From positions 1-64,000 of the forward strand of contig CAIVSK010000191.1 of assembly GCA_903908495.1 (NCBI GenBank): 64,000 bases of DNA. The letters run 5' to 3'. Made by a program: the position numbers and the translations under genes. The stretch comes from Akkermansiaceae bacterium (GTDB taxonomy: Bacteria > Verrucomicrobiota > Verrucomicrobiia > Verrucomicrobiales > Akkermansiaceae). Positions 30,248 through 39,745 of this stretch are shown piece after piece (position 1 is the stretch's first letter; each line of letters begins with the position of its first letter). A model generated the notes under the pieces. It was not told the origin of the DNA. It was given only the letters and a program-made list of their open reading frames with translations, and did not search any database.

Positions 30248-30369
30248 CGTGTATTCCAATTCTGTTAGTGGTTTGAATGTGGCCAGCAGCAACGTGTCGG
30301 GCCTGCCAACCGGCTGGCTGTAGTGTATGTTTCATCGTGGACATTCACAACAGTTGGGTGGGGCGTTGC

Positions 30370-32565
30370 TCAAAATGCCTGTACCTTCAGCCGTCCCAAG
30401 CGGCTCACATAGGGCGTGAGGGTACCGGTATCGCCCCAGGTTTCGATGACGGTGCCATCGGTTTGGGGTTCGCTGCTGAGGAGCGCGCCGGGGGTCCACT
30501 GGCTCATGTCGGTGGAAAATTCCGCCGTTACGCTCACTGCGGTGGCCCGCGCGGAACTGCGGCGGGCGCTAAGCGTGAGGCGTGGCATGCCTCCGCCGGC
30601 GGGCCATGGCAGCAGCGCAAAGGTCGGCCGCGGGGCATCTGCTGCCAGCATGGGATCGCTGCCTAATGCATATTCCAGACTGTTGGCCACGCCGTCGCCA
30701 TCGGTATCGGCGAGGGGTTGGCGAAGGCTGGCGATGAGGACGGGGTCGGTGATGGCGGCGGCGGCGATGGTGTATTCGGTGGACTGGCCGAAGTGCAGTG
30801 CCGGCCGGAGCGGACGGGCATCGATGCAGCGGCCCTTCGATCCGGCCAGCCAGAGCGCATAAACTTCGGCGGCAGAAATCGCCCGGTTGTTGTAAACCTC
30901 CAGTTCATCCAAGCGTCCGTAAAAGTCCGGACCGATGCGCAACGGCGCGACCGTATCCAGATTGGCTGCGCCGACGGTGGTCACCGGCCCTCCGGCCACG
31001 GCTCCATCCAGGTAGAATATCGCTCTATTGTCATAGTAACGCTCCACGGTGACGGAGACGAGGTGCCACGCGCCGTCCATGGGGACCACCGCGGCGGGAG
31101 ACGTGTATGTCGTCAGCGCCCCTGCCCCCATGGCCAGATAGAGTTGGCCCCTGACATGGCCGAATTTCCAGCCGGTGCTGCCGGCTCCGTCGGTGTGGTC
31201 AAGGATCACCTGGTTCGAGAAATAGATGCGGTCGTCCAAGGGCGTGCGCAGCATCCAACAGTTGACGCTGAAGGCTCCGTTGCCTGGATTCACTCCGGCA
31301 GGGCCGGCGACCTGGTACTCGCCGGTGCCGCCCCCCGCGAAGGCCCGGCCCTGATAGACATGGCCGGGAACAACCGCAGGGCTGCCTGACAATGCTGAAT
31401 TGCCGGAGTCCACCAGGTTTTGGCAGATGGCACCACCGTAGGCATCGGAACCGGGTTCATCGAAAGGAATCAGCAGTGACGGATATAGACCAGGCAACAG
31501 TTGCGCGCACGGGCCGTCCGGTCTCACACCAAGGCCTAGCGTGATGCTCGACTGCCCCAGGTTCGCCGGGACGGTGATGACGGATCCTCCCGCGAGGGCG
31601 GACCAGCTCAAGGGGGTGCCCTCCACCGTGGCGACGATATCAGCGGTGGTCATGCCCTGCGGCAGCGGCGGCAACACGCCGACGAAACTACCACTGTCAT
31701 TGGTGACGAAGCGGGCCGTCCATGGCGACTGAGTGCCACCAGCGAGGGAAAAGATGATGGGAGCACGGGCCAGCGGCGTCAAATTGTCCGGATTCCACGC
31801 GCTGCCTGCGGGGAGGCTGCCGCTGGCCATGGCGAGGTGCCCGCTGATGGTGCCACCGCTTGCCACAACCTCGAAGCCCTCCACCTGCGGGTTGGGGAAC
31901 CCGCTCAAGTCCTTCATGATGGCGATGTCGCCCGGTTGACCGCCGCCGAGGAATTCACCGGACGCCACCACCGAATAGCCAGCCGCGGCATCGACCTTGA
32001 GCGAGTCCGTGCCGTCGCCTAAATCAGCGATGACCCGCCTCGGGATGTATCCGCAGCACGTGAAAGTATCGATCCTGTAATCCTGTGATGAGTTTTTCCC
32101 GGCCGCCACGACGGTGATGTGCAATTGATTGCCCAGCCGGGCAATTTCCACGTCGTCATCGCCGGCCGTGCCGATGACCGTGACGGCCTCCGGGGTCACC
32201 GTGACGGTGACGGTTTCCGGGTATTCGCACTGGCAGTTGATGAAGCCGGAGAGGCTGCGGGTATTGGTCCCCTTGGTGGCGACGATTTCGCACTCGTAGG
32301 TTCCGAGATCGCGGGACAGGCAGCGCAGAATCTTGTAGGTGGCAGCGGTGGCACCGGCGATGGGTTGGATGCCGAGCTTCCACTGGTAGGTGAACGTGGT
32401 GCCGGTGGGTGCCCCGGTGACGGCGGCGCTGAGGGTCACCTCGTCGAGCGGGTGGGCCATGGCGGGGCTTTGCTGGATGGTGACCACCGGGTTGCCCGGA
32501 GTCTGCGCATGAAGCCCGGCGCTGCTGGCAATGGCAAGCAGGAGGGCGAGGGTTTTCGTATTCAT
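30370..32565 (-). CDS. Secreted LamG (concanavalin A-like) domain protein with Ig-like N-terminal region
   Basis: Signal peptide MNTKTLALLLAIASSAGLHAQ; FTYQWKLGIQPI Ig-like; VNCWMLRT...GRLDELEVYNNRAISAAEVYALW LamG end; DTDGDGVANSLEYALGSDP linker. Confidence 0.82.
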   Translation of the reverse strand: MNTKTLALLLAIASSAGLHAQTPGNPVVTIQQSPAMAHPLDEVTLSAAVTGAPTGTTFTYQWKLGIQPIAGATAATYKILRCLSRDLGTYECEIVATKGTNTRSLSGFINCQCEYPETVTVTVTPEAVTVIGTAGDDDVEIARLGNQLHITVVAAGKNSSQDYRIDTFTCCGYIPRRVIADLGDGTDSLKVDAAAGYSVVASGEFLGGGQPGDIAIMKDLSGFPNPQVEGFEVVASGGTISGHLAMASGSLPAGSAWNPDNLTPLARAPIIFSLAGGTQSPWTARFVTNDSGSFVGVLPPLPQGMTTADIVATVEGTPLSWSALAGGSVITVPANLGQSSITLGLGVRPDGPCAQLLPGLYPSLLIPFDEPGSDAYGGAICQNLVDSGNSALSGSPAVVPGHVYQGRAFAGGGTGEYQVAGPAGVNPGNGAFSVNCWMLRTPLDDRIYFSNQVILDHTDGAGSTGWKFGHVRGQLYLAMGAGALTTYTSPAAVVPMDGAWHLVSVTVERYYDNRAIFYLDGAVAGGPVTTVGAANLDTVAPLRIGPDFYGRLDELEVYNNRAISAAEVYALWLAGSKGRCIDARPLRPALHFGQSTEYTIAAAAITDPVLIASLRQPLADTDGDGVANSLEYALGSDPMLAADAPRPTFALLPWPAGGGMPRLTLSARRSSARATAVSVTAEFSTDMSQWTPGALLSSEPQTDGTVIETWGDTGTLTPYVSRLGRLKVQAF

Positions 32566-32897
32566 GGGTGGGTTGGCGGCTTGTGGTTTATCCGTGGCAA
32601 GAGCTGCTCCAGCAGGCACCACGGGGCCTTGCTGGCGGAAAAGGCGGGTTGAGGCGTGAATCATTAAACAACCCAAAAAGCGAGACTCCCCCATGACCGC
32701 CGGACTGTCAAGGAATTCAGGGTCATTATTTCTCTAAAGGAGATCCTACGTTCTGGCCGACCTGCGGGGGTCAGGCAATTTCGACGATTGCAAGACCTCC
32801 GGACAGCTCCACAGAAGACATTTTGATTGGTGGATTGACATCGCGGGCCGGGAAAGCGAGCGTCGGGTGGCCCTGAGCCACCTATCCGAACCATCCC

Positions 32898-33677
32898 ATG
32901 TATATTCCCAGCTTGCTTTCCCGCGTGAAGTCGAAATGCCCGGTAGTGGCCGGTGCCATCCTTTTAATGGCGGCCCTGTGCGCTGTGGGTGAGCCGATCG
33001 CGTTGCCTGCCAACGTGAATTTCGACATTCTGCCGCCGCCACCGGCGGACAACTCGCCGGCGGGACTCGCGGACCTGAGCGTGGTGCTGTACGTGCAGGC
33101 GCAACGCACGCCGGAGCAGGTCAAGCTGGCGAAGGAAATGACGAGTCCCTCGGTATTTGCGATGGGGCGGGAGGTGTTTGGCGAGTGGTTCAGCCGGGAA
33201 AACCTGCCGAAAACCGCCGAGATCCTGAGCCAAACCAGCAAAGCGGCGGATCCGGTGCTCGCCGCGGCGAAGAAGAAATGGCAACGCCCGCGGCCATTCA
33301 TGCGGTCGAGCGAAGTTGCGCCGGTGGTGGGCAAACCAGGCGACTCGGGGTCCTATCCGAGCGGTCACAGTTTTGGCATCGCGGTGCCGGAATTTGTGCT
33401 CAGCGCGGCGTTTCCACAACATGCCGCTGACTGTGACCGGATGATCCACCGGGTGATGTGGGGACGCATCGTTGGCGGCGTGCATTTCCCGTCCGACACC
33501 GAAGCCGGCCGCCTGCTGGCCAAGGAGGTGGTGGCGGGAATGTTAGAAACGGCGGCAATGAAAGAGGCCATTGAGACCATGCGTAACGAGGCGGCACCGT
33601 TTCTTGCCAAGGAGGCGGCTACCGCCGGCAAAGCGAGTTCAGCCCCGCAACCGGAGCCAAGCTCCAGTCACAACTAG
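32898..33677 (+). CDS. PAP2-family acid phosphatase (class A nonspecific-like)
   Basis: KKKWQRPRPF, SYPSGHSFG and WGRIVGGVHFPSDTEAG PAP2 motifs. Confidence 0.9.
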   Translation: MYIPSLLSRVKSKCPVVAGAILLMAALCAVGEPIALPANVNFDILPPPPADNSPAGLADLSVVLYVQAQRTPEQVKLAKEMTSPSVFAMGREVFGEWFSRENLPKTAEILSQTSKAADPVLAAAKKKWQRPRPFMRSSEVAPVVGKPGDSGSYPSGHSFGIAVPEFVLSAAFPQHAADCDRMIHRVMWGRIVGGVHFPSDTEAGRLLAKEVVAGMLETAAMKEAIETMRNEAAPFLAKEAATAGKASSAPQPEPSSSHN

Positions 33678-33719
33678 ACCGTCCGCTAAATTGCCTAACT
33701 GCCCCGTGACACCCGCCCC

Positions 33720-35108
33720 ATGAAACTCCGCAACGCATCCACCCGTCCGCGCCTCATCCTCCGCCTCCTGCCGCTGCTTGCCATAGCCGCCCCCATCCAC
33801 GCGGCACCCGCCCAAATCACCTTTGGCCTCGGCCAGGATAGCGGGTTTGCCACAAAGACCACCCCCGCGCCGGCCACCAATGACGCCGCAGCCAACGCCA
33901 CTTTCAAGGTCATCGCCGGCACCCCGGATCCTAACAGCGCGCCGCTCGCCGCACTGCACGACGGGAAAATCCCCCGCAGCGAAGACGAACCCGGATCCAA
34001 CTTTTTCTTCAACGGCGGCGGCCGGGTGCTGGTGGATCTTGGCAAGCCCACCGACGTTGCCAGCATCGCAACCTATTCCTGGCACCCCGGGGCGCGCGCC
34101 GCGCAAAATTACGCGGTCTACGCCGCGGATGAGGCAGCCAAAAATTTCAACCCGCAGCCCGGTGCCGGAGTGCAACCGGCCGAGGTGGGATGGCAGTTGC
34201 TTGCCAAAGTGGACACCAGCGGCAACAAACCGGGACAACACGCAGTGTGCATCACTCCCGGCAGCGGCAAGTCATTCGGCAAGTTTCAACGGGTCCTGTT
34301 CGACATTCAAACCAACCCCAAGGCGCAGGGATTCAGCGACACCTTTTTCAGCGAAATCGACATCGTGGATGCCAACGGCCCGACCCTGGAGCGCGTCAAG
34401 ATCCCGAAGCGAATCACCGCCGTGTTCACTTCCAAGGACAAGAACTTCCACTACACCCTTGATGTTTCAGAAGCGCCCGATCTGCAAGAGTGGTGCGGCA
34501 AAAACCTCATCCCGGTGCTCGAAGACTGGTACCCCAAGATCATCGGCCTCATCCCGGTGACCGGCGTGACGCCATCCCATGAAATCACCTTCACCCTCAA
34601 GGACATGACCCTTCTTCCCGGGCACATGGACGGCGTGCCCGCCTATGCCAGCGGCAATTCCGTGGTGTTCAATGCCAAGTTCATGCGCGACCAACAAACC
34701 GGCGAGGCCATCGGCGCCGGCATCCATGAAATCGTCCACGTCGTCCAGTTCGGCAGCGGCCAGGGCAAACGCAACCGCCCCCGCAGCGGTGGCCAGCCAC
34801 CGACCTGGGTCACCGAGGGAGTGGCCGATTATATCCGCTGGTTCCTATACGAACCGCAAAGCAAGGGTGCCGAAATCACCACCCGCAACGTCGGCCGCGC
34901 CAAATATGATGACAGCTACCGCACGACCGCCAATTTCTTCGACTGGGTCATCAAGAATCACGAAAAAGACCTGATGCGGAAATTGAACATCGCCACCCAT
35001 GACGGATACACCGAGCAACTGTGGAAAGACTGGACCGGTAAGACATTGCAGGAACTCGGCGCGGATTGGAAAAAGGCCAACATGGAACGCCTCGGAGTGA
35101 AAGGGTGA
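33720..35108 (+). CDS. Basic secretory protein (BSP) family, putative secreted metallopeptidase
   Basis: [12 protein letters not shown]...[19 protein letters not shown] is the BSP core; N-terminal discoidin-like region and signal peptide. Confidence 0.82.
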   Translation: MKLRNASTRPRLILRLLPLLAIAAPIHAAPAQITFGLGQDSGFATKTTPAPATNDAAANATFKVIAGTPDPNSAPLAALHDGKIPRSEDEPGSNFFFNGGGRVLVDLGKPTDVASIATYSWHPGARAAQNYAVYAADEAAKNFNPQPGAGVQPAEVGWQLLAKVDTSGNKPGQHAVCITPGSGKSFGKFQRVLFDIQTNPKAQGFSDTFFSEIDIVDANGPTLERVKIPKRITAVFTSKDKNFHYTLDVSEAPDLQEWCGKNLIPVLEDWYPKIIGLIPVTGVTPSHEITFTLKDMTLLPGHMDGVPAYASGNSVVFNAKFMRDQQTGEAIGAGIHEIVHVVQFGSGQGKRNRPRSGGQPPTWVTEGVADYIRWFLYEPQSKGAEITTRNVGRAKYDDSYRTTANFFDWVIKNHEKDLMRKLNIATHDGYTEQLWKDWTGKTLQELGADWKKANMERLGVKG

Positions 35109-35220
35109 CCGGGCTGCTCAGCCCCATGGCAACAGCGTGACTCGGCGCGTCTGCGGCAACTGCGCTTTGTCGGGCAACTGCGCTTTGACAAGTGAGCGCG
35201 GACCGGTTCTACTCGTGGTC

Positions 35221-36582
35221 ATGCGCACTCTCATCAAGCATGTCCTGCAACGCGAAGAACCCTGCGACGAGCTCCAGGTGGCCGGTTGGATCCGCACCCG
35301 CCGCGATTCCAAGGCATTCTCGTTCATCGAACTCAACGACGGCACCTGCCTCGGCAACCTCCAAATCGTCGCCGATGCCGCCATTCCCGGCTACGACGCA
35401 ATCACCAAAATGAGCACCGGGGCCTCGGTGGAGGTCAGCGGCAAGCTCGTCCCCTCGCCCGCCGCCGGCCAGCGCTGGGAAATGCAGGCGGCATCGCTCA
35501 AGCTGCTAGGCGAGGCACCCGAGGACTATCCGCTGCAAAAGAAAGGCCACAGCACCGAGTTTCTGCGCTCCATCGCCCATTTGCGGCCCCGCACCAACCT
35601 TTACGGCGCGGTGTTCCGGATGCGCAGCCGCCTGGCCTACGCAGTGCACCGCTTCTTCCAGGAGCGCGATTTCATCTGCGTCCACACCCCCATCATCACC
35701 GCCAGTGATTGCGAGGGCGCCGGCGAGATGTTCCGGGTGACCACCCTGCCCGACGATAAGATCGCGCACGACGCCGAGGACTTCTTCGGCAAGCGCGCCT
35801 ACCTAACAGTAAGCGGCCAGCTCGAAGGCGAGACCTTCGCCTGCGCCCTGTCTAACATCTACACCTTCGGCCCGACCTTCCGCGCTGAAAACTCCAACAC
35901 CTCGCGCCATGCCGCGGAGTTCTGGATGGTCGAGCCGGAGGTGGCCTTCTGCGATCTGGCCGGCGATATGGACCTGGCCGAGGCGCTGGTCAAATACCTG
36001 GTAAAAGAGGCGCTCGACAACAACGGGGGCGATCTGGCGATTTTCGAGAAATTCGTCGACAAGGGGCTGCGCGAGCGGCTCGAGTTTGTGGCGAGCCGGC
36101 CGTTTGAGCGGATCAGCTACACTGAAGCCGTGAAATTGTTGGAGGCCAGCGGCAAGACCTTCGACTATCCGGTGGCATACGGCCTCAACCTGCAAAGCGA
36201 ACACGAGCGCTGGCTCACCGAGGAACATTGCAAGAAGCCCGTCACCGTCTTCAACTACCCGAAGGAAATCAAACCCTTCTACATGCGCCTCAACGATGAC
36301 GACACCACCGTCACCGCCATGGACGTGCTGGTGCCCGGCATCGGCGAAATCGTCGGCGGCAGCCAACGCGAGGAGCGCCTGGATGTCTTGTTAGCCAACT
36401 TCGCCAAGCACGGCCTCAACGCCGAGGCCTACGGCTGGTACGCGGACCTGCGTAAATACGGCAGCGTGCCGCACGCGGGTTTTGGCATGGGCTTTGAGCG
36501 CATGCTCATGTTCGTCACCGGCATGGCCAACATCCGCGACGTCATCCCGTTCGCGCGGACGCCGGGGAACTGCGAGTTCTAA
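35221..36582 (+). CDS. asnS: Asparagine--tRNA ligase
   Basis: [31 protein letters not shown]...[28 protein letters not shown]...[34 protein letters not shown]. Confidence 0.95.
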   Translation: MRTLIKHVLQREEPCDELQVAGWIRTRRDSKAFSFIELNDGTCLGNLQIVADAAIPGYDAITKMSTGASVEVSGKLVPSPAAGQRWEMQAASLKLLGEAPEDYPLQKKGHSTEFLRSIAHLRPRTNLYGAVFRMRSRLAYAVHRFFQERDFICVHTPIITASDCEGAGEMFRVTTLPDDKIAHDAEDFFGKRAYLTVSGQLEGETFACALSNIYTFGPTFRAENSNTSRHAAEFWMVEPEVAFCDLAGDMDLAEALVKYLVKEALDNNGGDLAIFEKFVDKGLRERLEFVASRPFERISYTEAVKLLEASGKTFDYPVAYGLNLQSEHERWLTEEHCKKPVTVFNYPKEIKPFYMRLNDDDTTVTAMDVLVPGIGEIVGGSQREERLDVLLANFAKHGLNAEAYGWYADLRKYGSVPHAGFGMGFERMLMFVTGMANIRDVIPFARTPGNCEF

Positions 36583-36614
36583 CGATAAGTGCAGGGACAG
36601 CGCATGCATGGAGT

Positions 36615-36642
36615 GCGGTGGCAAGCGCCAGCGCGACACCGC
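36615..36642. repeat. Stem-loop between convergent asnS and uvrC; possible dispersed repeat or bidirectional terminator
   Basis: gcggtg (36615-36620) and caccgc (36637-36642) around gcaagcgccagcgcga. Confidence 0.5.
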
Positions 36643-36657
36643 TGTGGCTCGCCGCCG

Positions 36658-38208
36658 CTACATTCGCCGCAGAAACTCCAGAATAACGGCGGCGGATTTC
36701 TCCGAAATGTTAGGCACGGCGGCGATGTCCGCCACGCTGGCGAGTTTGAGGCGGGCGACGCTGCCGAATTTTTGCAACAACACCTGCTTGCGCTTGGGCG
36801 ACATGCCGGGGCACTCGTCGAGCAGGCTTTCGTGCATGCGGCGGCGGTAGAGCAGTTCGTTGTAGCCGTTGGCGAAGCGGTGGGCCTCGTCGCGGATGCG
36901 CTGGAGCAATTTGAGGGCCCCACGATCGTGCGGGATGCGCAGCGACTCGCTGCGGCCGGGAATGAACACCTCCTCGTGCTGTTTGGCCAGGCCGATGACC
37001 GGCAGCGCGTGCAGCCCGAGGGCGCGGAGCTCCCTAACAGCCATGCCGAGCTGGCCCTTGCCACCGTCCACGATGACCAGATCGGGCAGCACGATGCGCG
37101 CCCGGCCCTCGCGCGCCAATCGGCGCTGCGCCTCGGTCACATCCTCCTGGGTGAGGCCGGCATCCGGGTCGGCCGCGGAGTTTTCCAGCAGAATGCGCGA
37201 AAACCGGCGGCGGATCACCTCGGCCATGGAAGCGAAGTCGTCCTGCCCCGCCACGGTGCGGATGCGATAGCGGCGGTAGTTTTGATTATCGGGGCGGCCA
37301 TCGGTGAAACGCACCATGGAGGCGACGATGTGGTTGGAGGAAACATTGGAAATGTCGAAACATTCCATCACCCGGGGCGGACCGGCGAGCTGCAGCAATT
37401 CACCGAGCTCGGCCAAGTCGGCGGCGGGCTGGACGGTGCTCGGCAGGCTACGGCCGCGAAACTGGCGGGTCGGGCTGAGGGTTTTCTCGAGGTTGCTGAG
37501 GATATCGCGGAGGGTGGCGGCGCGCTCGAAGTCGAGTAGCCCGGCCGCCTCCTGCATGTCGCGGCGAAGTTCGTCAAACAACTCGCGCCGGCCCTTGCCT
37601 TCCAAAATCCGGCAGGCCTCGTCGATTTTGGCGGCGTAGGCCGCGCCATCGATGCGCCCGATGCACGGCGCGGAGCAATTGCGGATGATGTCCGCGTTGC
37701 AATGGCGGTAATCGGCCTCGCCGGGCTGCAGCGGGCGGCAGGCGCGGAATCCGTACTTGCGATTGAGCCAGGACAGCGTTTCGCGCAGGGCGCTGGAATG
37801 TGCAAACGGGCCGAAATAGCGCGAACCGTCGTCCTTCTTCATCCGCGTGAGCGCAAACCGCGGCCACGGGTCGGCGAGGCGGATTTTCACCAGCAAGAAC
37901 CGCTTGTCGTCGCGCAACGCCAGGTTGTAGCGCGGCCGGTAATCCTTGATGAGCTTGCCTTCCAATAGCAGGGATTCCTCCTCGTTGCGAACCACGTGGA
38001 TCTCAAAATCACAAATCGAGTCGATCAGCGCCCGCGTCTTGAGGTCCGCCCGCGTCTTGCCCGAGGCCATGAAGTACGACGCGAGGCGCCGCCGCAAATC
38101 CAGCGCCTTGCCCACGTAGATGATCGTGCCGAGAACGTCGCGCATCAGGTACACCCCGGGTTGGTGGGGCACCTCACGAAGCTTGGCTTTGAGATCGACA
38201 GAGGACAT
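36658..38208 (-). CDS. uvrC: Excinuclease ABC subunit C
   Basis: PHQPGVYLMRDVLGTIIYVGKALDLRRRLASYF (GIY-YIG); ECFDISN; LVIVDGGKGQLGMA; C-terminal HhH. Confidence 0.95.
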   Translation of the reverse strand: MSSVDLKAKLREVPHQPGVYLMRDVLGTIIYVGKALDLRRRLASYFMASGKTRADLKTRALIDSICDFEIHVVRNEEESLLLEGKLIKDYRPRYNLALRDDKRFLLVKIRLADPWPRFALTRMKKDDGSRYFGPFAHSSALRETLSWLNRKYGFRACRPLQPGEADYRHCNADIIRNCSAPCIGRIDGAAYAAKIDEACRILEGKGRRELFDELRRDMQEAAGLLDFERAATLRDILSNLEKTLSPTRQFRGRSLPSTVQPAADLAELGELLQLAGPPRVMECFDISNVSSNHIVASMVRFTDGRPDNQNYRRYRIRTVAGQDDFASMAEVIRRRFSRILLENSAADPDAGLTQEDVTEAQRRLAREGRARIVLPDLVIVDGGKGQLGMAVRELRALGLHALPVIGLAKQHEEVFIPGRSESLRIPHDRGALKLLQRIRDEAHRFANGYNELLYRRRMHESLLDECPGMSPKRKQVLLQKFGSVARLKLASVADIAAVPNISEKSAAVILEFLRRM

Positions 38209-38298
38209 GGCTGGGGGCGCACCCACCTTAATGAACAGGCTGCCGCTGGAAATGAAAACCGCAAAAATCCGCGTCTTTCGCTCGGCCAGCCTTGTGGC

Positions 38299-38315
38299 GG
38301 CGCTCTGTGAGCGCC
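38299..38315. repeat. Small perfect hairpin upstream of exbB-like gene
   Basis: ggcgctc-tgt-gagcgcc, 7-bp perfect stem. Confidence 0.5.
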
Positions 38316-38432
38316 GATGCCGTGGAGGTTCGCCATGGCAGGTTGCGATGGGCTGCGCGACTTATTGCGCCTCGGGGGCAGCCGAGGCTTGCGTTGGGAC
38401 GGCAGTGCGCTAGGCTCTGCGGACCAAACCTC

Positions 38433-39272
38433 ATGAATTGCCGCCTATTGACTGCCGCGGGGATGTACGTCTCCGTGCTATCCGCATCCGCCGCCGCGCC
38501 CGTCGCCGCCGCAGCCCCCCCCCACCAAGCGAAAAATTTCCTCGAAGTGGTGGTGGCCGGCGGGATCATGGTCTATCCGCTGGCCCTGCTCTCGGTGGTC
38601 GGCGTGGTGCTGATCCTGATCTATCTCCTAACCATCCGGCGCAACGCCATCGTCAGCGACCATTTCATGCACACTGCCGAGGCGATGATCCGCAAGCGCG
38701 ACTACCTGGGCCTCATCGCCTTCAGCCAGCGGCGCAACGAGTGCATCGCCCGCATCACCCAGAAAACCCTCACCTTCATTTCAACCAACCCGGGCAATTC
38801 GTTCGAAAACGTCCGCGAAGTGGCCCAAACCGAGGGCTCCCGCCAGGCCGGCATGCTCACCTCGCGCATCGCCTATCTGGCCGACATCGGCTCCATCGCC
38901 CCGATGGTCGGCCTGCTCGGCACCGTGTTGGGCATGATCGAGGCGTTCATTGAGATGTCCGGCGGCGACGTCCAGGGCGTGCGCCAAATGGGCCTCGCCG
39001 AGGGCGTCTCCAAAGCCTTGATCGCCACCGCCGGCGGCTTGGGCATCAGCATCCTCGCCCTCACGTTCTACTCGATTTTCCGCGGCCGGGTCCAAAAGTA
39101 CATTTCCGAGCTGGAAGCCGCCGCCACCCACCTCATCGCCCTGCTCAACGCCCAATTCGAACGCCAACCGGTGGCATCTTACACAGCTCCGGCCCAACGG
39201 GCCCGCGAGCATTACTCGGTGCCCGCCGCGTCCCCGCTCATCGGCGACCGTCCGGACTTGCACGGGATCTAA
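38433..39272 (+). CDS. MotA/TolQ/ExbB proton channel family protein
   Basis: VVVAGGIMVYPLALLSVVGVVLI...IAPMVGLLGTVLGMIEAF...GVSKALIATAGGLGISILALTFYSIF. Confidence 0.92.
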   Translation: MNCRLLTAAGMYVSVLSASAAAPVAAAAPPHQAKNFLEVVVAGGIMVYPLALLSVVGVVLILIYLLTIRRNAIVSDHFMHTAEAMIRKRDYLGLIAFSQRRNECIARITQKTLTFISTNPGNSFENVREVAQTEGSRQAGMLTSRIAYLADIGSIAPMVGLLGTVLGMIEAFIEMSGGDVQGVRQMGLAEGVSKALIATAGGLGISILALTFYSIFRGRVQKYISELEAAATHLIALLNAQFERQPVASYTAPAQRAREHYSVPAASPLIGDRPDLHGI

Positions 39273-39284
39273 CTCCTTCAGCGG

Positions 39285-39704
39285 ATGCAATTCTCCAGTC
39301 GCCAGCCCCCGCCCATCGCCATGCAATTGGCGCCGATGATCGACATTTTGCTGTTGCTGCTGAGCTTTTTCATCATCACCCGGCAGCTCACCCGTTCTGA
39401 AACCGAGCTATCGGTGTCGGTGCCCACCGCTGAGGAAGGCACCCAGAAAAACCGCTCGCGCGGCGAAATCATCATCAACATCCTCGCCGACGGCTCGGTC
39501 AAGGTCGAAGGCAGCAACGTCAACTTGGGCCAATTGCGCGAAAAACTCACCGCCGTGGCCAAACTCTGGAAAAACCAACCGGTGCGCATCCGCGGCGACG
39601 GCAATGTCAACTACCAGCGCATCGTGGAGGTGATCGACACCTGCCAGAAGAGCGGCATTTGGAACATCTCCTTCGCCACCCAGCTCCCCACACCCGCCAA
39701 GTAA
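39285..39704 (+). CDS. ExbD/TolR family biopolymer transport protein
   Basis: MQLAPMIDILLLLLSFFIITRQ...VRIRGDGNVNYQRIVEVIDTCQKSGIWNISFAT. Confidence 0.92.
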   Translation: MQFSSRQPPPIAMQLAPMIDILLLLLSFFIITRQLTRSETELSVSVPTAEEGTQKNRSRGEIIINILADGSVKVEGSNVNLGQLREKLTAVAKLWKNQPVRIRGDGNVNYQRIVEVIDTCQKSGIWNISFATQLPTPAK

Positions 39705-39745
39705 TCCGGGCCACCTGCCACTCCAGGTCACTTTTCCCAACAGCC

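Noticed and set aside
11065-38523. Homopolymer G/C tracts of at least 9 (11065-11075 upstream of rsmD; 16173-16181 at the POT transporter start; 19815-19823 in the DUF177 gene; 38515-38523 in the exbB-like gene) as phase-variation loci
   Set aside because: At this GC content a few such tracts are expected by chance in 64 kb, and three genes are not typical contingency loci. Worth checking only as possible sequencing-error sites.
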